Shown piece after piece: positions 47,101 through 61,034 of a stretch of DNA of 64,000 nt. The notes beneath the pieces were generated by a model. That model was not told where the DNA came from. It did no database searches and saw nothing but the letters and a program-made list of their open reading frames with translations. The translations under genes and the position numbers were made by a program. The stretch lies in NCBI GenBank assembly GCA_036872755.1, contig JAVHNS010000004.1, forward strand, positions 3,448,720-3,512,719. Reading direction: 5' to 3'. This DNA is from Orbilia blumenaviensis. Taxonomy: Eukaryota > Ascomycota > Orbiliomycetes > Orbiliales > Orbiliaceae. The first letter of the stretch is position 1. Every line of letters starts with the position of its first letter.

Positions 47101-49176
47101 AATCTAATATCTCAAATAGCGAACCTAGTGCCGTTCCCTGAAAGCCCCCCCCAGCTACCAGAAATTTGGGCGCAATCATTTTGTGACCTCTTTCAATGCT
47201 TATCTTCTCCTTCTGATTCCGAAACCCCCCAGAACGGCCTCGGTCCAATAGAGGGACTTGCTGCTTTTTTGCTATTAGTTTTAACGAAAATGGGCAGAAG
47301 ATATATTTGTGCTGGGATGTTTAAAAGTCGCAGACGATACCCGGATAATATCAATATATTCAAAGGTCATATGAAAGTCAGCTGTTGCAAAAATCACGGA
47401 GAAAAGATTCTGCGTATAGATGTCTACGCAGGTCACAAGTGGGACCAATTCCAACGTGCGTTAGACTCATTGGCAGTCCGAAACTTCTTAGAGTACACGG
47501 GACAGAGAGATAAATCCTGCCAGGAGAGAGTCTATAGATTGCCAGATGTCGTCGCCCACTGGCTACAAGGTCTCGATATCATATCGGTGGATTTCAGCCG
47601 TGATCTTGTCGTGGTTGCTGGTTACTTACTATATGAGTCTCTAATGGTTGAGCAATCCAATGATGTTACAGATGCCTGTTTAGCCTATCTGCCATCTGCG
47701 CAAGAAACTAGTCGACCCCTAGCAACCTGCCTTCTTCACCACTTTCAAGAAGTCGCCGCGCACATCGTACTACTAGACACTCTGCAGAAGAACGAAACTT
47801 CGACTCAGTTGGATAACAAGAACAACTCATCTATTGTGTCCAGCATGCTCTCACCGCGATGTATAACAAAAATCTTCCTGAAGATCTCAAGAGTTCTTAG
47901 TTGCCAGACGTATTACGATGAGTCGAAAAGAGTCGCTGATACCGTATATCAATGGCTCAAAAAATCGGCTGATGCGATAATCGAACGCTTCGAGGCGGAA
48001 AAAATAGGGGCCCCTCAGACAGAATATAGGCGGCTGATGAATGATACTAAATTCACTCTTGGGTGTATTGCGCTGGACGGAGAAGATTACACATCTGCGG
48101 AGGCCCATTTCAATGACCTTTTAAAACAGGGAAATAATATTCTGGATCAAAAGTGCAAGATGTGGGTAGAGTCGCTCCTCTATGAGGTGAAAATTCAACA
48201 ACCGCGTCTTTCCGAGCCACAGCTAAGCGCGCTTTTGTCCGAATTACTTCTGCTAAAGAAGGAATGCGATCTTTACAATTATTCCAATATACAACCCCAC
48301 CCGCAAACAGTCTCGATCCGAGTCAGTATTCTATCGATATACCAAATGCAAACCAAGTTCCGGGATGCTCTACGAGAAGCGGAAGATTGCCGAACATTTC
48401 TAACTGAACGCTTCGGGACCGGAAATTGTGAAAATCTGGAATGTATTATATATGGTGCATTAATTGATAGTTGCTGTGGTCATATATATTATCAGAGCGC
48501 AGATCGGCAGTCCGTGGACCTCAATAAGCTCATAGATCGACATCTCTCGAAGCAAGAGAGCCAGCAATGGTCCTGTGGGCCGGACACTTCGATTTACGAG
48601 AAAAATCTGCGAGAAGAAATGAATGGGTTTAAAATTGCTGCTTCTTGCTTCTTGGCTGCGGCAGAAAAAAGCTCGAAAGCTCGGGGAGAAGCTGATGCGC
48701 ATACCTTGAATTACAGAAGTGATTTGGCACTTGCCGAATTCCGAATGGATCACCTGAAGGATGCTATCGAGACTAATCTACAGATCTTGAAAACAGGCCT
48801 AATAACTGATGGCAGTTCTTTGAATTTGCTTCGGGGACAGCTGTATCCAACGCCAAAAGTCAATGTCGGAAAGTGGGCGCATTTATTCTGGGCGAGTATT
48901 TACCTTCGACTTGCAATTGCCCACTGGGTTTTGTATAAGGATGCTATCAGTGATGGTGGGGAACAGCAACAGCTTAATTCGGCAGTGGAATATATATGCA
49001 GAGCTAAAGGAATGTATGATAAGATGAGCATGAAGACTGAGATTCCGGTGCGTTATGAAATGATTGGAATAGAAATTAACAAATATTCTAACGCTATCGA
49101 TGGATCAATGCGTCGAAGGGAAAAACTTGGTTATGCCCGGGCCCGACTCGCGAGACAAGTTATACCAAAGGCTTAG
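44155..49176 (+). CDS. NLR-like protein: lipase-like, degenerate NB-ARC, helical C-terminus
   Basis: Proposed exons are 44155-44612, 44692-44923, 44983-45033, 45125-45418, 45496-45742, 46032-47051 and 47120-49176, giving about 1,452 residues. The joins around 45418/45496 and 45742/46032 are the least sure, and the second implies an unusually long 289-bp intron. The N-terminal 150 residues and the RITVDKGFRGLTPLYEPENP block, then VIAVMGL and KMWLRHFFEQ, match the SesB-like lipase/alpha-beta hydrolase effector domain of fungal NLRs. The nucleophile elbow GHSYGG and the FFATPHRG block are present. The nucleotide-binding part has a P-loop GPRYTGKKYLL and a Walker B ILLIYFNAHS, both degenerate, with NB-ARC-like later motifs (AAERLALACGNHPLLI). 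The C-terminal 680 residues are helical with TPR-like stretches. Such proteins act in fungal non-self recognition. It may be an unusual active NLR or an early pseudogene. Confidence 0.7.
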
Positions 49177-49208
49177 AGGCTTGCCAAAGGCTTAGAGGCT
49201 TGCCAAAG
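49165..49208. repeat. 19-bp tandem duplication over the NLR stop codon
   Basis: CCAAAGGCTTAGAGGCTTG is repeated twice with a 19-bp period, plus a partial third copy. The stop codon of the NLR-like gene lies inside the first copy. It looks like a small slippage duplication. Confidence 0.6.
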
Positions 49209-49767
49209 CCTCCAGGGCGCAAAGAATAGAATGAGGGGGTTTGGGGGTTCATAGATTACAATTGAGCGACGGCGTCAAAGTAGTCTCAGACTGCAAAAAA
49301 CACGTCATCAAGATATTGTTTATACATCAAGAAAAAAACAAGTTGTGTTGTCTCAACAACCGAAAGTTGTTGGGCTGCCCCTTTTTTTTTTGGTGCCCGT
49401 GCGCACTCCGTGGTTGACTGGGCAACCAATTCCTGGTTCACAACCATTTTGTACTAAAACGTTCGGCTCAACGGTCCTATCTGATTGGCAATACCATCGC
49501 TGGGCTTAACTCTTCAAAAAAGGTCCCACGGTATTGACCATATCTCTGGCAATCACTCTGTCCAGCATCGCATAATCCGAATACCCGCCTACTGGCGACA
49601 TCCGGACTCGTTACTTTGGAATACTGCAAGTATTAACGGTTACGAAACGTTGTTTTGGGCTTCGGCATTTCGCCTTGGTTACCGCATATCGGCGCTAAAC
49701 TCATGAGGTTTTTCCAGGTCCTGTGTACCCTAAAGTGCTTACTGATTTCCGTGCAACGAGAACCAAA
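49177..49767. other. 590-bp interval downstream of the NLR-like gene
   Basis: Contains the 19-bp duplication and a poly-T run near 49383. No other structure that I can support. Confidence 0.4.
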
Positions 49768-50175
49768 ATGGAGCCTTACAATACTACAAAACCACAAAGG
49801 GCAACATCAAACTGTGATCCGGCTGGTCCTCCTCCAATCCAAGTCGCCGATGCAAGACGCGTCATGTTGAGAAAGCTCAAACGAGGGGGACCTGAACACC
49901 GAATATATGAAGAGGAATATCGACTATGGAAACGTGGACAGGATGTGGATGTACAGGTTTCTACGGGGACCGGCTGTCACAATAAGACTTTATCTCAGGA
50001 CGATACCGTGACGCCCTCTACTATTAAAACTCCAAATTTTTTATATAAATCCCAGGAACTTAGGGCCTATGACAAAGACCAACAGACGAACTATCCTTAT
50101 TCAACATTGCGAGAATTTTGTGTGCACATCATGATGATTTTGTATGATATCCCAAAGAAAAGGCTTGTTTCGTAA
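49768..50175 (+). CDS. Hypothetical ORF (about 135 aa), doubtful
   Basis: A frame from ATG at 49768 encoding a polar, basic protein (for example VMLRKLKRGGPEHRIYEEEY) with no signal peptide and no domain I recognise. The frame is also open upstream to 49723. It is the last gene-like frame before base composition drops into the AT-rich subtelomere. It may be an orphan gene or a fragment. Confidence 0.3.
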   Translation: MEPYNTTKPQRATSNCDPAGPPPIQVADARRVMLRKLKRGGPEHRIYEEEYRLWKRGQDVDVQVSTGTGCHNKTLSQDDTVTPSTIKTPNFLYKSQELRAYDKDQQTNYPYSTLREFCVHIMMILYDIPKKRLVS

Positions 50176-50551
50176 CACGGCCTCTATCCCTCAAGGCGAA
50201 TAAACAGTGTATAGTCAGCTTAAACCGCAGAAGGATGCTAACAGTAGTATTAATATTCTAGTACCTTCCACGTCGGGCGCACTCTTATTAATGTGCTACC
50301 GTTGGGTGTCCAAACTAGATGTAAACTACTTCAAACTATGAAGTGGTTTTTACATTTGGAAACCTTGGTAAACTTAAGTCTTACCTTTACTTGTTATGAG
50401 TTAGATGGGCATTTTGACAAAGGTAATTTAGGTAAGACTATATTAGTATTATTAAAATTTATTTTAAGTATTATACTGCATATTTTATATAATATATATG
50501 AGTTAGACGGAGATCTTGAAAAACATAATAACATATGTATTTTTTAAATAA

Positions 50552-50589
50552 ATTATTTTATTTTTATTTTTATTTTTATTTTTATTTTT
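50552..50589. repeat. TTTTTA microsatellite
   Basis: About six copies of a 6-bp TTTTTA-type unit in a row, at the edge of the AT-rich subtelomere. Confidence 0.7.
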
Positions 50590-50763
50590 GTAACGCGACG
50601 GACTCTCGTTCGTAGCTATTCGCTAATACTCAACGTGTAACGTAGCATATCTTTATAATCTGATGTACTTAAATTATTTAATATTAATTTTATTATTATT
50701 AAAAAAATATATTATATATACAAAGCTTATTATATACAAATAAATGTTGTATTATAATAAATA

Positions 50764-50796
50764 CCTACAGGTTATTCGTTGTGAGAATCAGGCACT
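50764..50796. repeat. 33-bp dispersed repeat, copy 1 (GC island)
   Basis: Begins CCTACAGGTTATTCG. It matches copy 2 at 54209-54241 at 29 of 33 positions; all four differences are transitions. It lies at the start of a roughly 150-bp island of normal base composition. Confidence 0.65.
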
Positions 50797-51665
50797 TAGC
50801 AAGAGGATCACTACCCTCTAGACCGCCCTCAACACTGGGGGTTGTATTTGGGCATATCCCAGTAAAAACGGAACCACCAATCCGAGCAAACATAGGCAAA
50901 CACCTCACCTTAATTCTTATATTATCAAGATTTTATATAAAGTTTTCCAAAAATTTGTACTGTGTTTTAAAAAAAATGATATTTTTCTAATATAACTTTT
51001 TGTGTTTTAATATAATTTTCCTCTTCTTAAGGTTAATATTGTTTGTAAAAAATTAAAATATTTAAAATATAATATAAAATATTTAAAATATAATATAAAT
51101 AATATTTTTGATATAATATAAATAGTACTTTTAAAATAAAGTTAAAAAACTAAAAAAATATACTAATAATAATATTAATGTTAAATATATATAAAATCTT
51201 TGAAATATTATATAAATAATATTTTTAAAATTAAATAAATATATTATATATTGATGTTAAATTGAGATTAATGTTGTATTATATATAAATATATTAATAT
51301 TATATTGTATGTAAATATATTAATATTATATTATATATATAATATTATATAAAATTTTTAAAATATTATATAAATAATAATTTTAAAGTTGGATAAGTTA
51401 AATAATAAAAATATAAAATTAAATAAGTTAATATTATATATAAAATTTTAATAATATTATTTTAAAGTTAATAATATTATTTTAAAATTAAATAAATAAT
51501 ATATAATAGTGTTTATAATATTATTAATATTTTAAAATTTAATATGTTTATATAATTTATAAATTTTGAAGTTGTAAATATTTAGGATATTATATAAAAT
51601 GTTTAGATAATAATAGTAATAGTATGTGAATAGTAGTATTAATACTAAATAAATTGTAATATTAT

Positions 51666-52865
51666 TACACCTGTCCCGGGTATTTTCTAAATAAGAAATT
51701 CCTAAAATAACCTAGTATTTTGATTAATTATATTCTTAATCTAAAATATTTAAATTATTTTTTTAAAATAAATTAAATTAAATATAAAAATATTAAATAA
51801 TATAATTTCTAATACAAAAATATTAAATTTAATAAATAAAAATAATAAACAAAAATATATTAAATATTAATAAATTAATTAATAAAATTTAAAAAAAAAT
51901 TTTAAAATTATTATTATTCAAAAATTTTTATATATATAAATATTTTTTATATAAAAATAAATTATTTATAAATTTAAACATTATATATTTAAAAAAATAT
52001 TATATATACATAACACACCAAATTATATATAATATTTTTTATATAATTTATTTTAAAAATTATATTATCAACACAATATAATTTAACCCATTTTTTTTTA
52101 ATATAATTGTTTTTTACTAAATATTTATAATAAAAATTATTTCAATAAAAAAAATAATTTATAAAAATAAATTTATATTTAATATATTAAAATATATTTA
52201 ATATAATTAATTATAATATTATCTCCTTTTTTAAAAAAAACTTCCAAAAAAAAAATTTTTATATGGGTGTTACACCTGTCCCAGGTATTTCCCAAATAAG
52301 AAATTCCTAAAACAGCCTAACATTCTTTAACTAATTATATTTTTAATTTAAAATATTTAAATTATTTTTTTAAAATAAATTAAATTAAATATAAAAATAT
52401 TAAATAATATAATTTTTAATATAAAAATATTAAATTCAATAAATAAAAATAATAAACAAAAATATATTGAATATTAATAAATTAATTAATAAAATTTAAA
52501 AAAAAATTTTAAAATTATTATTATTTAAAAATTTTTATATATATAAATATTTTTTATATAAAAATAAATTGTTTATAAATTTAAATATTATATATTTAAA
52601 AAAATATTATATATATATAATATGCTAAATTATATATAATATTTTTTATATAATTTATTTTAAAAATTATGTTGTTGATATAATATAATTTAATTTATTT
52701 TTTTTTAATATGATTTTTTTTTATTAAATATTTATAATAAAAATTATTTTAATAAAAAAAATAGTTTATAAAAATAAATTTATATTTAATATATTAAAAT
52801 ATATTTAATATAATTAGTTATAATATTATCTTTTTTTTTAAAAAAAATTTTTAAAAGGGAAATTT
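51666..52865. repeat. 605-bp tandem duplication
   Basis: Two copies in direct orientation, 51666-52270 and 52271 to about 52865. Each begins ACACCTGTCCC followed by GGTATTT and AATAAGAAATTCCTAAAA. They align base for base with few length differences. Almost all substitutions are transitions, in both directions, so neither copy is the sole mutated one. Confidence 0.75.
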
Positions 52866-54208
52866 TTATATAAAATTTTTTTATATATAAAAAATATAAT
52901 AAAATTGGGTAAAAGATTTTTATATAAAATTTGTTTATAAAATTTTATTATATAAAAAAATTATTTAAAAAAAATTTATATATAAAAAATCATATATTTA
53001 AAAATATAATTTTTTATAATTATATTATATATTTATATAAATAAAATTAAATATAAATAATTATAATTTATATTATAATTAAATTTTAAAATTTAAATTA
53101 TAAAATATTTTTTTATATATATAAATAAATATTAAATTTTTTATTTTAATTATATAATAAAATATAATTTAAAAATTTAAAAAAAGATTAAAAAATTATA
53201 TTTAAATAAAATAAAGAAGAATTATTTTTTTTAAATAATTTAAATTAAAAAATTTAAAAATTATAATTTTATATTTATATTATGTTATAAATAATTTTAT
53301 TTGTATTATATTAAAAAAAAATATAGAATATAAAATTTATTATAAATAAAATAAAATAAGAAAATATAATATAATTTTTTATAAATAATTTTTATTTTTT
53401 TTTATTTTATAAAATATTTCTAATTTAAAATTTTTAATAAATTGTATTATAAAAATTCAAAACAAAAAATTTAAAAAATTAAAAAAAATTTTTATTTAAT
53501 ATAAAATAATATATCAAAAAATTATTAAAAATTAAATAAAGTTTATAAAATTTTTAACTAAATTTAATATTATTATAATTAAATTAAAATGTTAATTTAT
53601 TAAAATTTCAATAATTATACAAAAATATTAAAAATTTTTTCTTTATAAAAAATAAAAAATTATAAAAAATAATATAATATTTAAAAATAATTTAATTATT
53701 AAAAAAAAAATTAATAAAAATTTATTAATATTTAATAAAATATTTAATTTTTTTTATAATATTTTAATAAATATAATAGATTTTTTTATTAAATAAAATA
53801 AAAATTATTTTATATTTTTTATAAAAAATTTTTTTTAAAGTATTATTTGAAATTTTAATTAATTTTTTATTATATATTTATAATTTTTTATTTTTAAATT
53901 AAATTATGTTTTGTTATTTTATTATAATTTATAATATTACTTTATTAATACAATTTCTACATAATTATTTGTTAGTACTACTAAAATATAAAATTTTATT
54001 AATTAAAAAAATAAAATATTTAAAAAAAATCAAAAAATAATTAAATAAATAATATTGTAAATATCTATTTAAGTTATATATTTATAAAAATAAATATTTA
54101 TAAAAAAAATTTATAAATATAAAAACTAATTAAATAAAAAAACCATATTCTTATAAATTAAAAATTTATAAAATATATTAATTTTTATTTTTTTTAAATT
54201 TTCCTCAT

Positions 54209-54241
54209 CCTACGGGTTATTCATTGCGAGAACCAGGCACT
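54209..54241. repeat. 33-bp dispersed repeat, copy 2 (GC island)
   Basis: Begins CCTACGGGTTATTCA, the partner of the copy at 50764-50796, in the same orientation 3.4 kb away. It lies in the only other short island of normal GC inside the AT-rich block. Confidence 0.65.
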
Positions 54242-57200
54242 AGTTCCAACCTTCGCCATATAAGCAAATTGTAATCTTAGCAAAAAAATTAGTACTGATT
54301 TCAGTACTGATTTTATTATTAGATTAGGTAAAATAAGTGAAAAATTTTTAAAATTATAAATAGAAATTTAAGTGAAATAAAATCAAACACTAATTTTGTT
54401 ATTTAAATAAAAAATTTGAAAAACTTTATAAAAGGGGTAATCTTAATATTTAATTGTTTAAATATTTTTGATAGAAATTATATTTTTGATAGAAATCATA
54501 TTCCCAATTAAATAAAATATATTGTATTGTAATTTATATTTATAATAATAATTTTAATTTTTTAATTATTATTAATAATTAATAAATTTTTTTATATTTT
54601 ATAATAAAAAATTTTATTTTATAAAAAATATTGATATGTTTATATAATTATTAATATAATTAAATATTATTATTATAATTATAAATTGATGATAAATTGA
54701 ATAAACCAATAATAGTTAAAAAAAATATTACAAAATATGGGTTTTTTTAATATATTTAGATTATTTAAATTATTTAATTAAAAAATGGTACTTTTTTTTT
54801 AATCATAATTTAAAATCAATATTGAATATGTTTGTAAAAGTGAAGGATGTTAATATAAAGGATATAGTTGTAAATGAGTTAAATCTTATTTATATTGTTT
54901 TTATGATAAAAAATGAATTGTGGGTTAATTTTATATTATTTAAAATTATTTTAATTTATATTAAATTTAAATAGTTTGTGTGCAAAATACTTTTTTAATT
55001 TGGTGATAAATTAATTAAATTATAACTATTAATTAAATAATTGGTTTGAATAATTCAACAATTGTTGTTTTTAACCAATTTTTATAAAAATAATTAAATG
55101 TAGTTATTGAATTATTTATTATTAATTATGTTAAACATCAACAATTAATAATTTATAATTTTTTTGTATAAAACATTAATTTTTAAGATAATAAAACTAA
55201 TTATTTTATATATGCAATTAGTTTAAATCAATTAGAAATAATTGTTGTTTTACAAATTCCCAATTTTAAATATAATTTTAATAAAAACAAATTGGTGTTA
55301 TTTTGGTTTTGCAATTTAAATTATATATGCATAAAAACAACTAAATGGTCAACCGCGTATAATAAACTTATACAATAGAAATACCAAACTTTTAATAATC
55401 ACACTTTCTGTTTATTAGTCAATACTGAAATAGATATGTTAAATTTGAAATTATTTTAATATATTTAAATTAAATTTGCTAAAAAATATTTTAATATTTG
55501 GGTTCAATTTCTATGTTATATTTATTAAATTAAAAATAGTTTTTTATTTAAAAATTGTATTGAATTATTGTTTATTTTAATTGTTGATTAAATTTTGTGA
55601 GTTGACAATTTAATCAAAAAATTAAATTATTGATTATATAAAAACAAATTTAATAATTCTGAATAGTTTTTACGAAATTTAATTGAAATTATAACTTTTA
55701 TATACGATAACATAATAATCAAAATGTATTTCATCATGATTATAACTTTCATTAAAGAAAAATACGAGTTTAATTTTTTGGAATGCGTATTGTTTTTTTT
55801 TAGTGTGTTTAAAAATTTTAAATTTTGTGGTTTGATTATGATACCCAACAAAACCTTAATTTTTTTTAATAAAATAATTTATTACTATTAACTAACAATT
55901 ATTAATTATTTTTGGTTAATTTATTTTAATAATAAAACAATATTGGAAAAATTAAAAAAATTTTAAAAAAATTATATACAAAATTATATTAAAATACTAT
56001 TAAATAAATTATAAAATTAATAAATTTTAATTATATATATTAATAAAAATGAATTTTCTATATTAACCACATATTAAATAAATAATAATATAATTATATA
56101 TTAAAATATAAAATTAAATATTAATAAATTAGAAAATTTTATTAGATTTTTAATTAAAAAAATAATTAAAATTTAAAATTAATTAATATTTAATATAATT
56201 GTTTTTAATTTTAATTTTAAAAATTATGTAATAATATTTAAAAATATAATAAACAAAAATATGGTTTATAATGATTTGATTGATGTACATGATTAAATAA
56301 TAAAAATCAAAAATCAATTTCTAAAAATTTTCTTTATAAAATTGTGTAATCTAAATTTTAATGGAGAAAAAAATTTCAAAAATATTTTTATGATGATTTA
56401 ATTTATTTTGTATAAGAAAATAATTAAGGAATTTTTAAATTTAATATTATTTTTAATTTACATTTATATTAATCAACCAGCTTGTAGTATAAAAATTTTA
56501 AACACCCACTATTTGAACATTTAAAACCTTCATAATTTATTTATTTATAAAAATATTATTTTAATTAATATTTATTATTATAAAAATCAAAATATAATTT
56601 AACAACAAAAATAAGATTTTAAAAATTTTGTAATATAAATTTAATTTATAAAATTAATTAATTATAAATATGTACACCATAACTTACCTTTATAATTAAA
56701 TTAAATAATAACTAATTATTTAATTTTTATTATATTAATTTAATATTTTATTCTTTAATTAATATTAAATGTTTAGAATTTGTAAATATTATAAGAAAAA
56801 ATAATAACCAAAATTAGTTAAATTTTATTTTTAATATACTTATAAATAAAATAAAAAAATAAATAATATAATTTAAAATTAAATAATTTATTATATAAAA
56901 AAATTATAAAATATAATTTATTTAAATTATTTTTTTAAAATTAATAATAAATAAATATATTTATTATTAATCATCTATTTAAAATTTATAACAAAATTAT
57001 AAATTTTAAAAATAACAAATTTAATAACAAAAATAAAATATTAAATTTTAAAATATTAAATTTTTAAAATTAATTTATTTTTTATTTAATTAAAATAATT
57101 TAAAATTGTTATAATATATGATTAAATATAAGTTATATTAAAAATAAAAAATTATTAATAGAATATATCAGAGTTTATAAAGTTTAATAAAAATAATTAA

Positions 57201-59464
57201 AAATTAATTAGTATTATCAACCACTATCTACCAACAAAATCTTTATTTTAAATATTAATTTTAAATATACTTAAAATAACTTAATTTTTTTAATAAATAA
57301 TTAATTTAAAAAATTGTTTAAAACTATATTTATTTAATTTTATTAGATTATAAATATAATTAACAAAACTTTATGTTATTTATTTAAAACTAAAATTTCT
57401 GAATATTAATATTTTAAGTAGAAAAAGGTATTAAAATATATTATCATAAAAACAGTTCAGATTTTAGTAATTTTATTAATCAGTAAAAATAAATTATTAT
57501 TTTTTTAACTACCAACCTGTTTAATAAATATAAAACATACAATTGTCATAATTTTATTTAAAATATTGTAGGATAATATTATCAAAAAGATAATAGAGTT
57601 GGGAATTCCAAATTGTTATTAAAATAATACTAACAAAAATCAATTAATGTTTAATTTAATTTTTATTAATTTGGAATATATTTAAAATTTTAACTTTTAT
57701 ATTTTTTTATAAAGGTTGTAAATAAAACAATTTTTTAATTAAATAATTTTAAATGAATGTTACTTTATTTTGATAAATAATATTAGTTATTAATTTGTAT
57801 TTTTAAATTTAAATTAATTGTGTATTTATAACATTTAAATTGTATGTTTAACTATTATTTTATTAATATTTGAAAAACTATGGTTTTATTAGCTGATAAA
57901 TTTTAAAAAAACTATATTTAGAACTATCTGAGTGTTTATTATTTAATTTAAATTTAAAATTTAATATATAGTTGGAGTTAGTTATAAAAATAGTTAAAAG
58001 ATTATATATAACTTATTATATAAATAAAGTAAAAATAATAAGTTTAAATGTAAATAAGTAGTTTATTTTATCAATTTTAAAAAATTAATTAAATAGTTTA
58101 ATATAAAATTTAAAATTTTATATTATCATATAAATATAAACAATAAAACCGAAATATTTGATAAATAATATTTAATGAAAAAATCATTTAAAAAAATCAT
58201 TATAGTAATTATAGTTTTATATTAAAATATTAATCTTAATAATATAAATTTAATAATTATATTAAAATTATTTAACTTGATTTATCATTTTATTTAAATT
58301 ATAAATAAAGACAACAGGAATGACAGTATTGTTTTTATTATAATTGTAGTTTTTAATAATTAATAATTAAAATTTTTTTTTGAAGTAATTACTTTTAAAA
58401 TACTTATAAAAAAATTTCTAATTACTTAAAATTATAAATAATTAATATTAAACTATAATATAAATAATATAATTAAATTTTATAATTATAATAATTTTGA
58501 TTAAATTAATTATAATAATTGTATTAAATCTATTAATTATATTAAAAAAATTTTTTTGTGGTTTATAAAAAATTTATTATTTATTAAAATAAATAATTTA
58601 TTTATTATAATAAAAATTAAATATAAAATTATTATAAATTAAAAAATTTTAATTTTAAAATTAATTATTTAAATTTAATTTTATTATAATAAAAAACAAA
58701 TATATTTATAAATAATAATTAAGTAAAATTGGTTAAATAGATTAAAAATTAGTATATTAATATTTTTACAAATATATTTTATATATTATTTAAATATGTT
58801 TTTATTAAAATAATTTATTATAATATAATAAATATATTTCTTTCATAATTATTTTTAAAAATAATAAATTAATAATTTAAAAATAAAATTGAGGAATAAT
58901 GGTTTTTATTATCACTACTTTTTACTAAATTAGATTTGTGGGAGAATAAAGGTTAAAACTTCCTACAACAAAAAATATAAATATGCGGTAGTATTGTTTT
59001 GCTAGATTATTTTTTATTTAAGTAAATATTATATATTAATTTTTATGGTAATTTAGATTAAAGATTTTAAAAAGTTTATAAATTAATATAGTGAAAGTTA
59101 TATTTTTGAAGGAATACATAATTACAATATTATTTAACTTACAGCAAATATAATGGATATATATATATTAATAAAAATAACTTAATATTTAATTAGTAAT
59201 TAGAATATTTTAACTTTTTTTTAATTTAAATTTTTATTTTATTTAAAATAATTTTTTTTTATTAATATTAATATTTAATTTATTACCTATTATATATTAA
59301 AATATAATAATTTTATAATTATTTAATTATTCAATTTTTTTAATTTTTATTTAAAATATAAAAATATATATAATTATATTAATTTAAATTTTATATTACT
59401 TTTTTAAAAATTATCTTAAATAAAATAAAAATCATATTATTAATATTATTTTAATTATACTTTT

Positions 59465-59772
59465 AAATTAATATAAAAAATTTTTTAATAATTATTATCT
59501 GATTATTAATATAAATATCTTATATATATTATTTAATTATTAAATTAATATAAAAAACTTTTTAATAATTACTATTTCAATTATCAATATAAATATTTTA
59601 TATACATTGTTTGATTATTGAATTAATATAAAAAACTTTTTAATAATTACTATTTTAATTATTGATATAAATATTTTATATATATTATTTAATCATTAAA
59701 CTAATATAAAAAATTTTTTAATAATTATTATTTTAATTATTAATACAAATATCTTTTATATATTATTTAATA
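59465..59772. repeat. 78-bp minisatellite, about four copies
   Basis: The word AAATTAATATAAAAAA or a close variant starts at 59465, 59542, 59620 and 59698, giving a period of 77-78 bp. The intervening sequence also aligns. Copies differ by C/T and G/A changes. Confidence 0.7.
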
Positions 59773-60991
59773 AACTTATTTTAATTTTATTATTATATAA
59801 CTATTAAATTTATTTGTTATATTAAAATGCAAATTTTTTAAATAAAAATATTATAATATTTCAATTTTAAAAAAAATTGGTATTTTTAAAAAAAGATTAT
59901 ATTAAATATAAATTAATTAACTTTAAACTTATTATTTTATAAATTATCAAATTTAAAAACATTATAAATATAATATTAATATAAATAATTTGTAAATAAT
60001 AAATATAATTTACATTAATAGAACTTTAAGCCAAAATTTTCATTAATTTTATTAATATATAAACCCAACTATTAATATATATTCTATTAAATTAAAATAT
60101 ATTAAATGTTTTAATAAACCTATCTTAATAATTTTATCATTATTTAATTATAATACTTAATTTATAATAATTTAAAATAAATTTTTAAAAATTATAATTT
60201 TAATTTTTATTTAAAAAAATTAATATTAAATACATCTTAACTTAAAAATTAAAATTTTAAGTATTTATATTATTTAATTATTACTACTTCAATTATAATA
60301 AAATAAAAAACCATTAAAAAAGAAATTTAAATAAATAAATAAAATATTTAATAATTGTTATATTAATTATCAATATAAATATCTGCTTTATATAAAAAAT
60401 AATTAACAATTTTTATAATATTAATTCATTTAAAACCTTAGATTTTGGAAATGTGAAATATTAGTATATTTATTTCATAAATTAAATTAAATATTACAAA
60501 TGAGCAAATTTATTATCAAAACTTATATTAATTTTGTAGCATAATCTAGAAATGTAGTAATTAATATTTTCCCAATTCTTTTCTTGTAGAAAGCTTTGTA
60601 TATCAGAAATTAATTAGTATAAATATGGGAATTATAATTTATATATTAATTATTTGATAAATTTGTTTTAATTTTATTGTTTAATAGTTATTAAACTTAT
60701 TTGTTGTATTAAAATGTAGATTTATTAAAAAAAAAACTTTATCATAATTTATAATATTTTAATATATTACAAAATTAATAAATTTTAATTAATTTATAAA
60801 TTATTAATTTATTTATATTTATTTTAGAGAATTACATTTTTTAAATTAATCTGTTTATTTACATAAAGTACAGTTAATTTTTTATTTAAATATTTTTTAA
60901 CCAAATTTAATATTTATTATGTTTTACAACGTAATATTAATTTAGAAAATTAAAAATCAATTAATTAGGTAGGATTATAATAATTATTTTG

Positions 60992-60996
<5 letters not shown>

Positions 60997-61032
<36 letters not shown>
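60997..61032. repeat. 36-bp poly-T tract
   Basis: An uninterrupted run of 36 T followed by ATTAACTGG. It may be the poly-A tail of a retroposed element on the minus strand or simple slippage. Its true length is likely to be uncertain in sequencing. Confidence 0.8.

Positions 61033-61034
<2 letters not shown>

Noticed and set aside
55627..55851. 74-codon ORF in the AT block
   Set aside because: Composed of Ile/Lys/Asn/Leu codons expected by chance in AT-rich DNA.
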